This document shows positions 8,401 through 16,211 of a DNA stretch of 64,000 nucleotides, in pieces. Source of the DNA: Lutibacter litoralis. GTDB taxonomy: Bacteria > Bacteroidota > Bacteroidia > Flavobacteriales > Flavobacteriaceae. The notes under the pieces were generated by a model. It made no database searches and had not been told where the DNA came from. It worked only from the letters and a program-made list of their open reading frames with translations. Where the stretch lies: contig NZ_BMNS01000002.1 of NCBI RefSeq assembly GCF_014646675.1, forward strand, positions 124,001 through 188,000, in the 5' to 3' direction. A program made the translations under genes and the position numbers. The first letter of the stretch is position 1; each line of letters opens with the position of its first letter.

Positions 8401-10283
8401 TTGGTAGCTATGTATGCTTTTACTTTTTGAAGTTGGTCTCGGTATTTTTCAGGCGATATTTTTTCTTTCTTCTCTTTTTGGCGATAATTTAAATAGGCTT
8501 CTGCTAATTGGTTGATGAGCTCGTTGTGAAAAGCAGCAGCACCCATTGCAGGTTCTAATAATTTCAAATCTAGCAATTCCAAAGCTTTCATTTCCCCACT
8601 TTCTACTTTTTCTAAAATAGATTTTAGGGTGTATTTTACGGTGCATTGCGTTAACACTTCTGGCGTATAATAGGATGCCGATTTTTGACGATCGCGCCCA
8701 CTTAAGCGGTACACAAATTGTCCTTTTGGAATGACTACTTCCTTGCCTTGCTCATCTTTTAATACTTCGTCGGTATGAAAATCGTCTCTTCGTGAACGTT
8801 GTACTAAGAGTGTGCCTTCTTTTGGTTTGTTTTTTGGATGTACTTCTATATAATCAACCTCAGCATAAAAACCACGATAAGCAAGTAAGCTTTCATATAC
8901 ACTCCCTAATTGGTTAATACCCAAATTGGCATAGGAAATACGTCCACGTGCTTTTCCTTTTTGTTTGCGTGATAATGATAATTGACAAATTACATCTTGC
9001 CATACAAAGTTTCGGAATTGTATGTCTTTTAGTTGGTGTAATTTTTCATCATCAAATAAAGGAGAATCAATGTGGCGTATTCTAAAACTTTTGTTTGCTC
9101 CATTTTCACCTTCGCGATACCCAGAACTCATTAACTGAAATAGTTTGTGCAAGGATTCGTGGAAGAAATAACCGTTTCTGCTATGGTCGGTAATTAATTG
9201 GGTTTGCTCCAAATCTCTCAGCATTTCCAAGGAATAGCCTTTTTGGTAGACTTTATCTGAAATTGGAAGAATGTCTAAATCACCTCTGGATTCTGCATAA
9301 AACACAAATAACAAACGGTATACAATGCTTAAACAATCGTCTTTTACGTCACGTTCAAAAGTATCATCGGTTTCATCAAATTCTTCGTTTAAAATTGACT
9401 TTTTATAATAAAGCGCTTCATTTGCCAAGGCTTCTACTGCGTGAATGATTCCTTCTTTAAGATCTTTGGTTACTTCGTAGGCACTTTTATGGCTGTCTTC
9501 TTCCAATTGATCCATTAGCACCATATCACTGTCGGGCGCCAACATTTCTTTAGAAAGCAGTAAATAGAATAAGGAATAATACTTTTTATTGATGGTTCCT
9601 TCAGAAAACAATTCTTCAATATCAAATTGCAAATAAGAACCTCTAAACCATTTTTCAACTTCAATTAAAAACACCGTATTACCCGCCAATAGCATAATAT
9701 ATTGTGGACGTTCTTTTTGTTCTAGCAAACACAGCTCTGAGATTGCTTTGTTGATGATTACTGGAGAAATTTTTAAGTCGTCTGCCACCTGGAATATATC
9801 TTTCCATTGTGAACGATGGTAGCGTTGTTCTTTGGATTCGAATTCCTCTTCTTCAATATTGTATCGCTGCTCAAACAAACCATCTGGTTCTTCATCACTG
9901 TCCTTAATGAGGGGTTGCATTTCCATAATGAGCATATGCAATTTTTCACCTCTGAATAATTTATGCCGAACGGGTAATACTTCTGTATCACTAAAATAAA
10001 ATGGATCTTTGTAATTGTTATTTTCACCATCGTAGCCGAGCGCATTTAATAACAATGTATGAAAGTGGTGCGTTTTGTTGATTTTATCTCTAGTACGTAG
10101 GCGACCTTCAATAATTTCTTGTTTGTAATTGTAGTACTTATTTTTTAATGGAGTGATACGTTGTTGCAATCCTTTTTGATCATCAAAACTATAGCCAGAT
10201 TTATCGTGTACCTTTTTTACAAAATCTTCATCAAAATAATTTGAAGAGAAGAAATCACCTATGTTGTTTATAAATTTTATCAT
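5433..10283 (-). CDS. Large adenine-type DNA methyltransferase (Eco57I/DrmMI-like, 1616 aa)
   Basis: This is a class I, S-adenosylmethionine-dependent DNA methyltransferase of the N6-adenine (gamma) type. Visible motifs are the motif X-like ASYYTPEVLTQ at about residues 535-545, motif I LLEPAMGAAAF at about 575-585, a motif II-like segment NAYGVDLNPTAIELGKLSLWLN (quoted here only as its core VDLNPTAIELGK), and catalytic motif IV NPPW at 983-986. A long N-terminal region precedes the catalytic core and a C-terminal region follows that may read the target site. No PD-(D/E)xK nuclease motif is evident to me, so it is more likely a stand-alone modification enzyme than a type IIG nuclease-methylase. 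It follows the helicase gene after 3 bp. Helicase plus very large methylase in this order resembles drmD-drmMI of class 1 DISARM; a PglX/BREX-type or other phage-defence methylase is the alternative. Confidence 0.85.
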   Translation of the reverse strand: MIKFINNIGDFFSSNYFDEDFVKKVHDKSGYSFDDQKGLQQRITPLKNKYYNYKQEIIEGRLRTRDKINKTHHFHTLLLNALGYDGENNNYKDPFYFSDTEVLPVRHKLFRGEKLHMLIMEMQPLIKDSDEEPDGLFEQRYNIEEEEFESKEQRYHRSQWKDIFQVADDLKISPVIINKAISELCLLEQKERPQYIMLLAGNTVFLIEVEKWFRGSYLQFDIEELFSEGTINKKYYSLFYLLLSKEMLAPDSDMVLMDQLEEDSHKSAYEVTKDLKEGIIHAVEALANEALYYKKSILNEEFDETDDTFERDVKDDCLSIVYRLLFVFYAESRGDLDILPISDKVYQKGYSLEMLRDLEQTQLITDHSRNGYFFHESLHKLFQLMSSGYREGENGANKSFRIRHIDSPLFDDEKLHQLKDIQFRNFVWQDVICQLSLSRKQKGKARGRISYANLGINQLGSVYESLLAYRGFYAEVDYIEVHPKNKPKEGTLLVQRSRRDDFHTDEVLKDEQGKEVVIPKGQFVYRLSGRDRQKSASYYTPEVLTQCTVKYTLKSILEKVESGEMKALELLDLKLLEPAMGAAAFHNELINQLAEAYLNYRQKEKKEKISPEKYRDQLQKVKAYIATNNAYGVDLNPTAIELGKLSLWLNVIHKDMETPFFGYRLGVGNAVVGAWLKAYKKKDIIVEFPKKGTTAQRNKPIKKEWWDKAPKHLQFKLNDDLQRKEDEIYHFLLPDKNMVPSASIKLLKNEFDDEAKRVSTWRSDFCMPITGGEYSRLQKISKAIDVLLDEHYKFQASINAQTKLKGNFFGAYEDEEQGQLGLRSYDEKEQLAAQRNNTNAPYYKLKLIMDYWCSLWFWDMREAVELPTRQQWYDDLEKIINIDLNLFEKEEKIEKTGFEPAAEQVSLFEEPSQQLNLKNYRKDKSLTLKKLGEALQANPDSLFKNKRSEIVNKLANQYKFFHNQLEFIEVFKERGGFDVAVGNPPWLKLQFEEKSLMSEVYPELEIRKVSASEVRKLQKSFLEFPLQKNNYFDEYIEAESSAGFMNSHQNYPLKKGQSQASNLYKGILENTFLIISPIGYIGLVHPESVFDDPKGGVLRKEIFQRLKYHFQFKNELVLFAEVHHETIYGIQIYSGTKGEVDFISINNLFHPSTIDGCFIHKGQGLPGGFKIKDNQDGKMIWNTNPHKDRIIRFKNEELRIIAKTFENTNDWDSVKLVSIHTSQIVSVLKKLSLFEGKLENHSYYITDGWRETDAINAGYITRETKWAIIDNYELIVSGPHFFVGNPLYKNPYENCKLNSDYDNIDLMSIDSNFVQRTVFLPKMDNNKFSKKFIWKKGDKSIYWINEFKLAFSKMLSISGERTLQPALLAPKVSHNSGVISVILENETKLIELMALCSSLVLDFYIKTLGRGNLYESSIKMLLIGINSNYIKKLFGRVLMLNCLNDSYIDFWERNFQEAFKQDTWSKPDTRLKPFSTLTQEWQWETPLRNWFERRQALVEIDVITAMALGLTLEELILIYNVQFPVLQQNEDDTWYDTTGNIVFTCSKGLTGVGVDRPVWETIKDLKTGETYLHTIEKSELYKGKQITYHAPYDKCDRVEDYKTAWAHFEKVFKEKE

Positions 10284-10286
10284 CTC

Positions 10287-13118
10287 TTAGTTGTTAAAAA
10301 ATACTGCCATTACTTTAATATATGCTTCGTTGTTTAAAACTAACAAGTTTTTGAAATATTGACTTGACTCGCTTACAATGCTTTCAATTTCTGCTGTTTG
10401 ATTTTCTCTTCTTCTTTTTACTGCAGCTGTTTCCTCCATTTCTTTAAAGTTGAGTTCTACTTGTTTTATAGAAGCTGCTTCCCATTTCTGTAATTTTTCT
10501 TCGTATTCAACCGCCTTATCAAACATTTTAGCGCTCAATACTTTTTGACGTTTACTCATATGGGTATTAGTCGCGTAAGAAATTATATTGGGCAAATCTT
10601 CGTGTAATGCTTCCAACTCTTCAGGACTCATATTTTCGTTGAACAGCTGTTTATTTAGCTCAAATTTTTCAATGAAATTGGCAATAGGAAGACTTTCAAT
10701 AATTTCACTCCCATTATAACCTACTACAAAGAAATCTGAAATAACTGGCTGTCCTAAGTTGTTTGAAACTTGACCGTGTAATACGTACCAAGCTGTATTT
10801 TTTGGTAATTTTGTAGTAAGCTTCACAGCTAGAGCCTGTTCTTTAGGTACACTAGCTTCCAACTTGGTCATGTAATATTTAATGGCTGGATGTAAATCGT
10901 ACAAGATTTGAAATTCGGCCCAATCACCTTTCTTTTTTCTTGCATTCTCAATGGCCTCTTGCACTAGATCTTTGTCCATTGTTAATTTAAACAATTCATT
11001 CACTTTTGGTTTTGCCTCTGGAGGCATATCATACAGAATGTTGTTGAGTTCTTTGGTGTTCGCTAATTCTAAATAGGTGTCCACTTCATTAATTTCATAA
11101 TCGGAGTTCTTTAATAAATTAGCACTTTCCAATTGACTTAGCAGTTGTTTGTAATATTCAAAGTCGTTGTTGTAAATAGTGGTTTGCTCTTCAAAAGGAC
11201 TGTTGGTTATTACCGCAGCAGTATTTAAAGCCGCTAAGTAATCGAATTCCTCAATTTTTTCTAAGAAATCTTCATCACTGTTTTCAAGTGCATTGATTGT
11301 TTTTTTCTCTTCTTCATAAGAATCGTGTAAATGCATTACCGAACCTGCATCACCCAATGTTTTATAAACTTCTTCTTCTTTTATAGTTAGCTTATTGATG
11401 ATGTGTAAATCTGTTTTAATAGCTTCCTGATTGGTGTGGGCAATTAAATAATAGATGTAAGGCGTTTTCTTTTGACCGTATCTATCAATTCGTCCGTTAC
11501 GTTGTTCCAAGGTAATTAACGACCAAGGAATGTCGTAATTGATCATTCGGTTACAGTAAAAATGCAAGTTTACTCCCTGAGAACCAGCATCAGAACAAAG
11601 CAGTATTCTTACATTACTATCTGCCTTTCCGAAATCTTCAATAATAGCTTGTTGTTCAACGTCACTATCGCTACCACTGAATGATTTTATGGATTCTGGA
11701 CTTAAGCCAAAATCTTTGATGAGGTTTTCTTCCAAGTATTTTAGTGTTGCTATACGTTCAGAAAACACTACGAATCGTTCGTCTTTCTTTTTCCCAGACC
11801 AACCCAATTCCATTAAAGTTGTTTTGAACTTTTTGTATTTACTGTCTGCTTTTTTATCTAAAATATTTTTTAATAAAGATTGATGCTCTTTTAAAATATC
11901 TAAGCTGTCTTCATATTTATTTGAGTTACTTGATAGTCCTTTTACTTTTTCTAACCTGTTTTCAATAGAGCTTAAAGCCGCCATTGGAGAAGACATAAAT
12001 GCTTTGAATATCATTATAGAAAATAATACATCATCTTTAGATTTACCTCTTTTTAAAGCACTTAATGCTTGAATTTTTAATTCTTGCTGAAAACTTAAAA
12101 AGTCGACTTCCTCGGGAGATAATTCAGTTTGTAACCGTACAATTTCTCGATCTTGAAAATTTTCTCTTACGGTGGCATCTTCAATGTCATTTTTGAATCT
12201 ACGCACATAATAAGGTTCTACATCTTCTTTTGTATAATCTCCACTTTTTGGAATTGCTGTGGGCTCAATCATATTTATGAGGTTCGCAAAACTTTCTTTT
12301 CGTCCGTTGTGCGGCGTAGCCGAAGTCAAAATTAACGATTCACATTTTTTTGCTAAGAATTGCGCTAAATCTCCTCGTTGACTTTGCGCATTAGCTACCG
12401 TATGACATTCGTCTATCACAATGATATCCCAATTTGATTTTTCTATATAATGCCTGAATTTTGCATTGTTTTTTAAAGTGTCAATTGAAACAATTGTTTT
12501 GTCGTAATAATCGAACGGATTTTTATTTGCTGGTAATTGTGTTTTAATTCTGGCAATTCCCTCACTGTCTAAACGAACCAACGGAATTGCAAATCGATTC
12601 CATAATTCCTGTTGAAACTGTCCTAAAATTGATTTAAGTGCCAACACCATTATTCGTTTTCCTTTGCCACGTTTTATCATTTCGGCCAAGAAAATTCCTG
12701 CTTCAATTGTTTTACCCAATCCAACACCATCTGCTATTAACAGTCGAGGTCTTGGTAATTGTAACGCTTTTAATGTTGGCGTTAATTGAAATTCGGAAGT
12801 GTTGAATGCTGCTTTTGTAGCTATGGTAATTTTATCTGAATAGATGGTAGAATTACGAATGTGCGTTTCTATATATAATTTACTTTTTCGGTACCCGTTA
12901 TCAGTATCAGCAATGAACTTTGTGTTGATAGGATCTACAGCTTTAATGTCAGTGTCTATGCTAGTATCGAAACAAAAACGTTTTCCTTTTACCAATTCGC
13001 TGATGCCTTCGGAGTCTAATAATTGACTGCCATCCTTATTTGTGACTATGTTGGTTATTAAGAAGTCTTCTCCTCTTGTGGTAATTCTTTGTCCTGGGGC
13101 AATGGATTTTAAACTCAT
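10287..13118 (-). CDS. SNF2/HepA-type helicase (DrmD-like, 943 aa)
   Basis: The protein is a superfamily 2 ATPase of the SNF2/RapA-HepA group. Motif I is GVGLGKT at residues 131-137, motif II is DECH at 236-239 followed by a T, motif III is SAT at 266-268, and motifs V-VI are in SQGVNLHF ... EQRNGRIDRYGQ at about 505-545. The N-terminal PGQRITTRGEDFLITNI segment is typical of helicases associated with phage-defence methylases. It is the first gene of the right-to-left operon, with the large methyltransferase only 3 bp downstream. By family and context it likely translocates on DNA as the motor of a restriction or defence complex, comparable to DrmD of DISARM. About 350 bp of non-coding DNA lies upstream and should hold its promoter, but I could not identify a convincing TAnnTTTG element there. 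Confidence 0.85.
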   Translation of the reverse strand: MSLKSIAPGQRITTRGEDFLITNIVTNKDGSQLLDSEGISELVKGKRFCFDTSIDTDIKAVDPINTKFIADTDNGYRKSKLYIETHIRNSTIYSDKITIATKAAFNTSEFQLTPTLKALQLPRPRLLIADGVGLGKTIEAGIFLAEMIKRGKGKRIMVLALKSILGQFQQELWNRFAIPLVRLDSEGIARIKTQLPANKNPFDYYDKTIVSIDTLKNNAKFRHYIEKSNWDIIVIDECHTVANAQSQRGDLAQFLAKKCESLILTSATPHNGRKESFANLINMIEPTAIPKSGDYTKEDVEPYYVRRFKNDIEDATVRENFQDREIVRLQTELSPEEVDFLSFQQELKIQALSALKRGKSKDDVLFSIMIFKAFMSSPMAALSSIENRLEKVKGLSSNSNKYEDSLDILKEHQSLLKNILDKKADSKYKKFKTTLMELGWSGKKKDERFVVFSERIATLKYLEENLIKDFGLSPESIKSFSGSDSDVEQQAIIEDFGKADSNVRILLCSDAGSQGVNLHFYCNRMINYDIPWSLITLEQRNGRIDRYGQKKTPYIYYLIAHTNQEAIKTDLHIINKLTIKEEEVYKTLGDAGSVMHLHDSYEEEKKTINALENSDEDFLEKIEEFDYLAALNTAAVITNSPFEEQTTIYNNDFEYYKQLLSQLESANLLKNSDYEINEVDTYLELANTKELNNILYDMPPEAKPKVNELFKLTMDKDLVQEAIENARKKKGDWAEFQILYDLHPAIKYYMTKLEASVPKEQALAVKLTTKLPKNTAWYVLHGQVSNNLGQPVISDFFVVGYNGSEIIESLPIANFIEKFELNKQLFNENMSPEELEALHEDLPNIISYATNTHMSKRQKVLSAKMFDKAVEYEEKLQKWEAASIKQVELNFKEMEETAAVKRRRENQTAEIESIVSESSQYFKNLLVLNNEAYIKVMAVFFNN

Positions 13119-13374
13119 TTAAAGCAATAATTTCTTTTTAATTTTTGTGATATAAAAGAAGGTAGTATGGGCCAAATGCTTTGCAAGCAGTCACCTTTTC
13201 CTTCATAGCTTTTTAATTATTTGGGAAAGCATAAGCTAGTTTCTCAAACAAGGTTAAAAATAGCTAAAATAAATGAGGTAGTATGCAAGAATTGAGAGTT
13301 TTTGTTTGAATGTGATTATTACTTAAAAAGTTTCAAAAGCTAATATAAATAGCTTCATTAAAAGTAAAATTTTG

Positions 13375-13382
13375 TATATTTG
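13375..13382 (+). promoter_or_regulatory. Bacteroidetes-type -7 element of small RNA candidate 1
   Basis: TATATTTG matches the Bacteroidetes -7 consensus TAnnTTTG exactly and lies 6 bp before the first hairpin of the candidate RNA. A -33 TTG at ideal spacing was not obvious. The copy at 47470-47477 holds the same position relative to its RNA. Confidence 0.55.
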
Positions 13383-13386
13383 AATA

Positions 13387-13458
13387 TGAGAGTTGCCGCT
13401 TGGTAGCTCTTCTTTTTCATAGCAATTTTTGCCCACCTCTTTTGAGGTGGGCTTTTTT
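13387..13458 (+). ncRNA. Candidate small RNA, copy 1 (island copy)
   Basis: The predicted transcript is about 70 nt. It begins with a 9-bp stem (13389-13397 with 13402-13410) closed by a GCTT loop; the stem AGAGTTGCC/GGTAGCTCT includes two G-U pairs. A single-stranded linker TCTTTTTCATAGCAATTTT follows at 13411-13429, identical over 19 nt to a linker at 47505-47523. It ends in a 9-bp GC-rich hairpin (13431-13439 with 13444-13452) and six T residues. The hairpin sequences differ between the two copies while pairing is kept, which argues for a functional RNA. It could belong to an Rfam family such as Flavo-1, but I cannot confirm that here. No open reading frame of note is present. Confidence 0.6.
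13431..13458 (+). terminator. Rho-independent terminator of small RNA candidate 1
   Basis: GCCCACCTC, a TTTT loop, GAGGTGGGC and then six T residues on the plus strand. The T-run occurs only on the plus side, so it ends the small RNA and not the minus-strand HTH gene located to its right. Confidence 0.8.
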
Positions 13459-13470
13459 ATTAAAATATAT

Positions 13471-13764
13471 TCATCTTCTATATTTCAATGATTTTCCTTC
13501 TTTTAGAGCATGTTCAACATCTGTTCTTTTAATCTGAATTTTTCGACCAATTTTATTAGCAGGTAAAAATCCTTTTTTTATATAATTGTAAATTGTCAGA
13601 TTAGATAACCCTAAAAGTTCTGAAACTTCACTCACACTATAGAATTCAGGCATATTAGATTTTAGAATAAGTTTTTCTAATTCAATTTTTAAATCTTCAA
13701 TAATCATTTCTTTCAGCTCAACTGGAGTAATGTTGTAAAGTAAAATTGTTTCCTTGTTTTTCAT
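13471..13764 (-). CDS. Excisionase-type helix-turn-helix protein (97 aa)
   Basis: The C-terminal half is a MerR/excisionase-like winged helix (HTH_17 type): EFYSVSEVSELLGLSNLTIY is the helix-turn-helix at about residues 40-59 and KIGRKIQIKRTDVEHAL the wing and last helix. The N-terminal half, beginning with an ITPVELKEMIIEDLK segment, is helical and matches the N-terminus of the other island HTH protein at 19950-20231 (ITPEQLQDGIIKAI), so the two are paralogues. Such proteins in Bacteroidetes mobile elements act as excision cofactors or local regulators. It follows the 95-residue gene after 5 bp and is probably co-transcribed with it. Confidence 0.8.
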   Translation of the reverse strand: MKNKETILLYNITPVELKEMIIEDLKIELEKLILKSNMPEFYSVSEVSELLGLSNLTIYNYIKKGFLPANKIGRKIQIKRTDVEHALKEGKSLKYRR

Positions 13765-13769
13765 AATAT

Positions 13770-14057
13770 TCAGTTTTTAATATTACTTTTTATTTTAATT
13801 GGCCTAATGTTTTGTTTATTACTAGCAAAAGCTTTAAAAGTATAGCCTTCCTTTCTTATATCACGTGCTATCCATTTTGCAATTGCATAATGTCGAAGTT
13901 TAAACTGTTCTAATTGAAAATAATATTTATCAAATATTTCTTTGAGTATTTTATCTTCTTTATAAATAATAACTTTGTAATTTAATTTATTCTTCGAGTA
14001 TGAAATATTACCACTTCCATTTCTTGAGATGAATACTTTAAAGTTTGTTACTAACAT
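13770..14057 (-). CDS. Hypothetical protein (95 aa)
   Basis: A small, basic, soluble protein I do not recognise. It has a beta-rich N-terminus (LVTNFKVFISRNGSGNISYS) and a helical middle, with isoleucine- and lysine-rich ends. It lies 5 bp upstream of the excisionase-type HTH gene and reads the same way, so it is likely part of the mobile element's core. No function can be assigned. Confidence 0.5.
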   Translation of the reverse strand: MLVTNFKVFISRNGSGNISYSKNKLNYKVIIYKEDKILKEIFDKYYFQLEQFKLRHYAIAKWIARDIRKEGYTFKAFASNKQNIRPIKIKSNIKN

Positions 14058-14135
14058 AATCTTTAGTTTTATAATTAATAAAAAAATCTATTGAATGAAT
14101 TTCTACTGTCGACAAATGCCTTATACTAAAAACAC

Positions 14136-14576
14136 TTAGTAACCTTCATCCATAAAGCTGAATTTACCATCTTCAGTGATAATCAGATTATCTAAATAGT
14201 TAATATCTAAGAGCTTTGCTGCATCTTTGATTTTGTTATAAATATTGATATCTGCTTGACTAGGTTTCAACTTTCCGCTAGGATGATTGTGGACCGTTAT
14301 AATACTAGTTGCTCCAGATTTTATCACCGTAGCAAATAGAATTCTCATATCTACAAGTGTTCCAGTCATTCCTCCTCGTGATAAAGGTGCCAACCCCAAA
14401 ACTTCATTGCTATTGTTCATCAGCAGTATTTTAAATTCTTCGTATAGGTTTAAAGTTCCTTGGTTCCAATTTTCACGAATGACTTTTCCAGCGTATTCAC
14501 TACTTGTAATTTTAACTGCTCCTTTTAATCGATTTGGATGGTACGAAATTTTTACTTCTGCGATTGTATGTTTCAT
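14136..14576 (-). CDS. RadC-type JAMM/MPN domain protein (146 aa)
   Basis: The protein is a short member of the RadC family holding only the JAB/MPN+ metalloprotease-like domain. The JAMM metal motif is H96-N-H98-P-S-G with S106-Q-A-D109 ten residues later, and the family segment LSRGGMTGTLVDMR lies just before it. The N-terminal helix-hairpin-helix region of full-length RadC (about 220 residues) is absent, which is common for copies carried on integrative elements and plasmids of Bacteroidetes. Its biochemical role is not settled for the family. It sits within the island between small unknown genes, separated by 78 bp from the 95-residue gene. Confidence 0.85.
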   Translation of the reverse strand: MKHTIAEVKISYHPNRLKGAVKITSSEYAGKVIRENWNQGTLNLYEEFKILLMNNSNEVLGLAPLSRGGMTGTLVDMRILFATVIKSGATSIITVHNHPSGKLKPSQADINIYNKIKDAAKLLDINYLDNLIITEDGKFSFMDEGY

Positions 14577-14659
14577 AATTTTATGACATTAAAAAAGGGC
14601 AATACATTGAAGCATCACCCTTTTGAAGGTTTGTATTAATTATTTGATAATAAATTAGA

Positions 14660-15088
14660 TCAATTTTTATTTTGAGATCTTAAATAAGGCGCATATACTA
14701 ATGAGTAGCCAAGCCCTGCAAATGTTAGTACTGCAGTGATTGTAATCCCTAATGATATAGTCGCAAACAAGGTCACTCCAAAAATAAGGATGTCTAATAA
14801 TCTATTGCTTTTTTCAACTATATATCTAATGTATTTATTGCTCTCGACTAAAGCAATTAAGCCTACTAAGGTTATTGTTCCAAAAAACACATAGGTTCCA
14901 ATTGTAGATCCAATTGACAACCCTACCAAAATAAGTCCAACAAATAAAAAAGCCCCTGACTTAAAAGGCAAGGGCTTGATTTCGGGTATTTGATTTAGAA
15001 ATGTTTTCTTCTTTTCTTTAGGAGGTTTTACGCATTTCTTTCTTTTTAGAATTTCAATAACTTCTGGTTTTAATGTTGCTCGTCTCAT
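14660..15088 (-). CDS. Small multi-pass membrane protein (142 aa)
   Basis: After a basic N-terminus (MRRATLKPEVIEILKRKK) the chain has about four hydrophobic segments at roughly residues 44-60, 65-80, 95-112 and 114-132, with a short charged tail. No family is recognised. Its start overlaps the end of the 208-residue gene by four bases (ATGA type), which indicates translational coupling. It is likely an accessory protein of the island, possibly linked to transfer or maintenance, but this is only positional. Confidence 0.6.
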   Translation of the reverse strand: MRRATLKPEVIEILKRKKCVKPPKEKKKTFLNQIPEIKPLPFKSGAFLFVGLILVGLSIGSTIGTYVFFGTITLVGLIALVESNKYIRYIVEKSNRLLDILIFGVTLFATISLGITITAVLTFAGLGYSLVYAPYLRSQNKN

Positions 15089-15711
15089 ACTGATTGATTT
15101 ACTGGTTTCATTCTATAATTAACTAATAGATTCTCTATTTTATTTTTCAGAACTGTAGAAGATTCTATAACCTTTTTAGAAGTGCTTTTTAAAGCTTTTT
15201 GGTAACCTTTGGTTCTTTCTTGCCTTATCTTAACTAAATCTTCAAAAGGCTCGTTGTAGGTCTTTAATTTGGTTAAAATTGATGCTTCTCCGTTCGCTAC
15301 AGTATTAGCACTGAATTGCAGAATATCCGCTCCAGTTTGTAGTGACAGATGCAATGCTCCTGCCAATTTCTGAGTTGTAAAACCCACTGATACTTTTGCT
15401 AATGTTTTAGCTGTTTCTGTGTTAAATGTTGAATGTTTCATTTTGTTATTGTTTTTAAGATTAATATTCTGTGTATTAAATGTGTTTAATTGATTGTAAT
15501 CTTTCAGGTACTCAACAGATACCTCAACCGCCTTTTGATATTTTATTCGATTCATACTAAATAAGTGAACCTTGTAGGTTGGATACCTCTGCCTTAATTC
15601 TTCATAGATTATTTTCAAGGATTTGATTTTCCATAAATCAAAAATTTGATTTCCTTCAATGGCAACATAGCCTTTGTCTGTGTGTAAAACTAAAATCTCA
15701 TTTGTTCTCAT
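15085..15711 (-). CDS. Hypothetical two-part protein (208 aa)
   Basis: The first about 88 residues form one compact unit (MRTNEILVLHTDKGYVAIEG onward), followed by an asparagine-rich linker (NTQNINLKNNNK) and then a helical unit beginning at an internal Met (MKHSTFNTETAKTLAKVSVG). The second part, repeated helices with a TTQKLAGALHLSLQTGADIL segment, could be translated on its own from that internal start near 15441. I recognise neither part. The stop overlaps the start of the membrane protein gene by four bases. The bipartite layout may be a natural fusion of two small mobile-element genes. Confidence 0.6.
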   Translation of the reverse strand: MRTNEILVLHTDKGYVAIEGNQIFDLWKIKSLKIIYEELRQRYPTYKVHLFSMNRIKYQKAVEVSVEYLKDYNQLNTFNTQNINLKNNNKMKHSTFNTETAKTLAKVSVGFTTQKLAGALHLSLQTGADILQFSANTVANGEASILTKLKTYNEPFEDLVKIRQERTKGYQKALKSTSKKVIESSTVLKNKIENLLVNYRMKPVNQSV

Positions 15712-16211
15712 ATGAATATGCCTGTTTCCAGGACTTTGTTTATTAATAAGTGGATTAATGGTTAAGAAGTTTTTAAAACTAATGATGCTATTTTTAACTC
15801 TAACAAAAATTTATAAAACATAAATAATTATAAATAGAACCTAAGTTTTAGAGTTTTTATAGTTTGAATTAGAATAAGACGTGAACTATTCTAATGGCTA
15901 TTATATCTATGTTATAGAAGTAATAGGATTAAACGGAACATTATATTTCTTTTATTTATCGAAGTATTGGATAGTAGTTGATGTGTTTGAATGACTGAAA
16001 AAGTTAGTAAGTCTTTAAACACAAAAAAAATAGAAATAAGAATTTAATTTATAGTCAAAATAAACTCTCTTTTTTGAGTTTTAGAAACAAGGGGCGTATA
16101 CCAAAAACGGAAAAATAGGTGGTCTGTTTTCATTATAGCCAAATGAGAGTACAAATTTTTATTTTTTTTGAAATTTTTGTTTGGAGACCTCAAAAAAAAT
16201 GAAGCTAAAAA
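15712..16211. other. Intergenic region, 500 bp, no gene recognised
   Basis: This AT-rich stretch separates the small mobile-element genes from the three-gene cassette. It contains a weak hairpin (AAACTC at 16062-16067 with GAGTTT at 16076-16081), a short GC-richer patch with GGGGCGTATACC near 16091, and long A and T runs close to 16200. The octamer GCGTATAC recurs near 18483. It would be a sensible place for a transfer or replication origin, but I see no specific signature for one. Confidence 0.3.

Noticed and set aside
5465-13026. Short plus-strand open frames inside the methyltransferase and helicase genes
   Set aside because: They are on the opposite strand of genes with full catalytic motifs, lack family features, and have compositions typical of antisense frames.
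13119-13374. Promoter for the helicase operon
   Set aside because: No minus-strand TAnnTTTG with a suitable -33 TTG stands out in this stretch.
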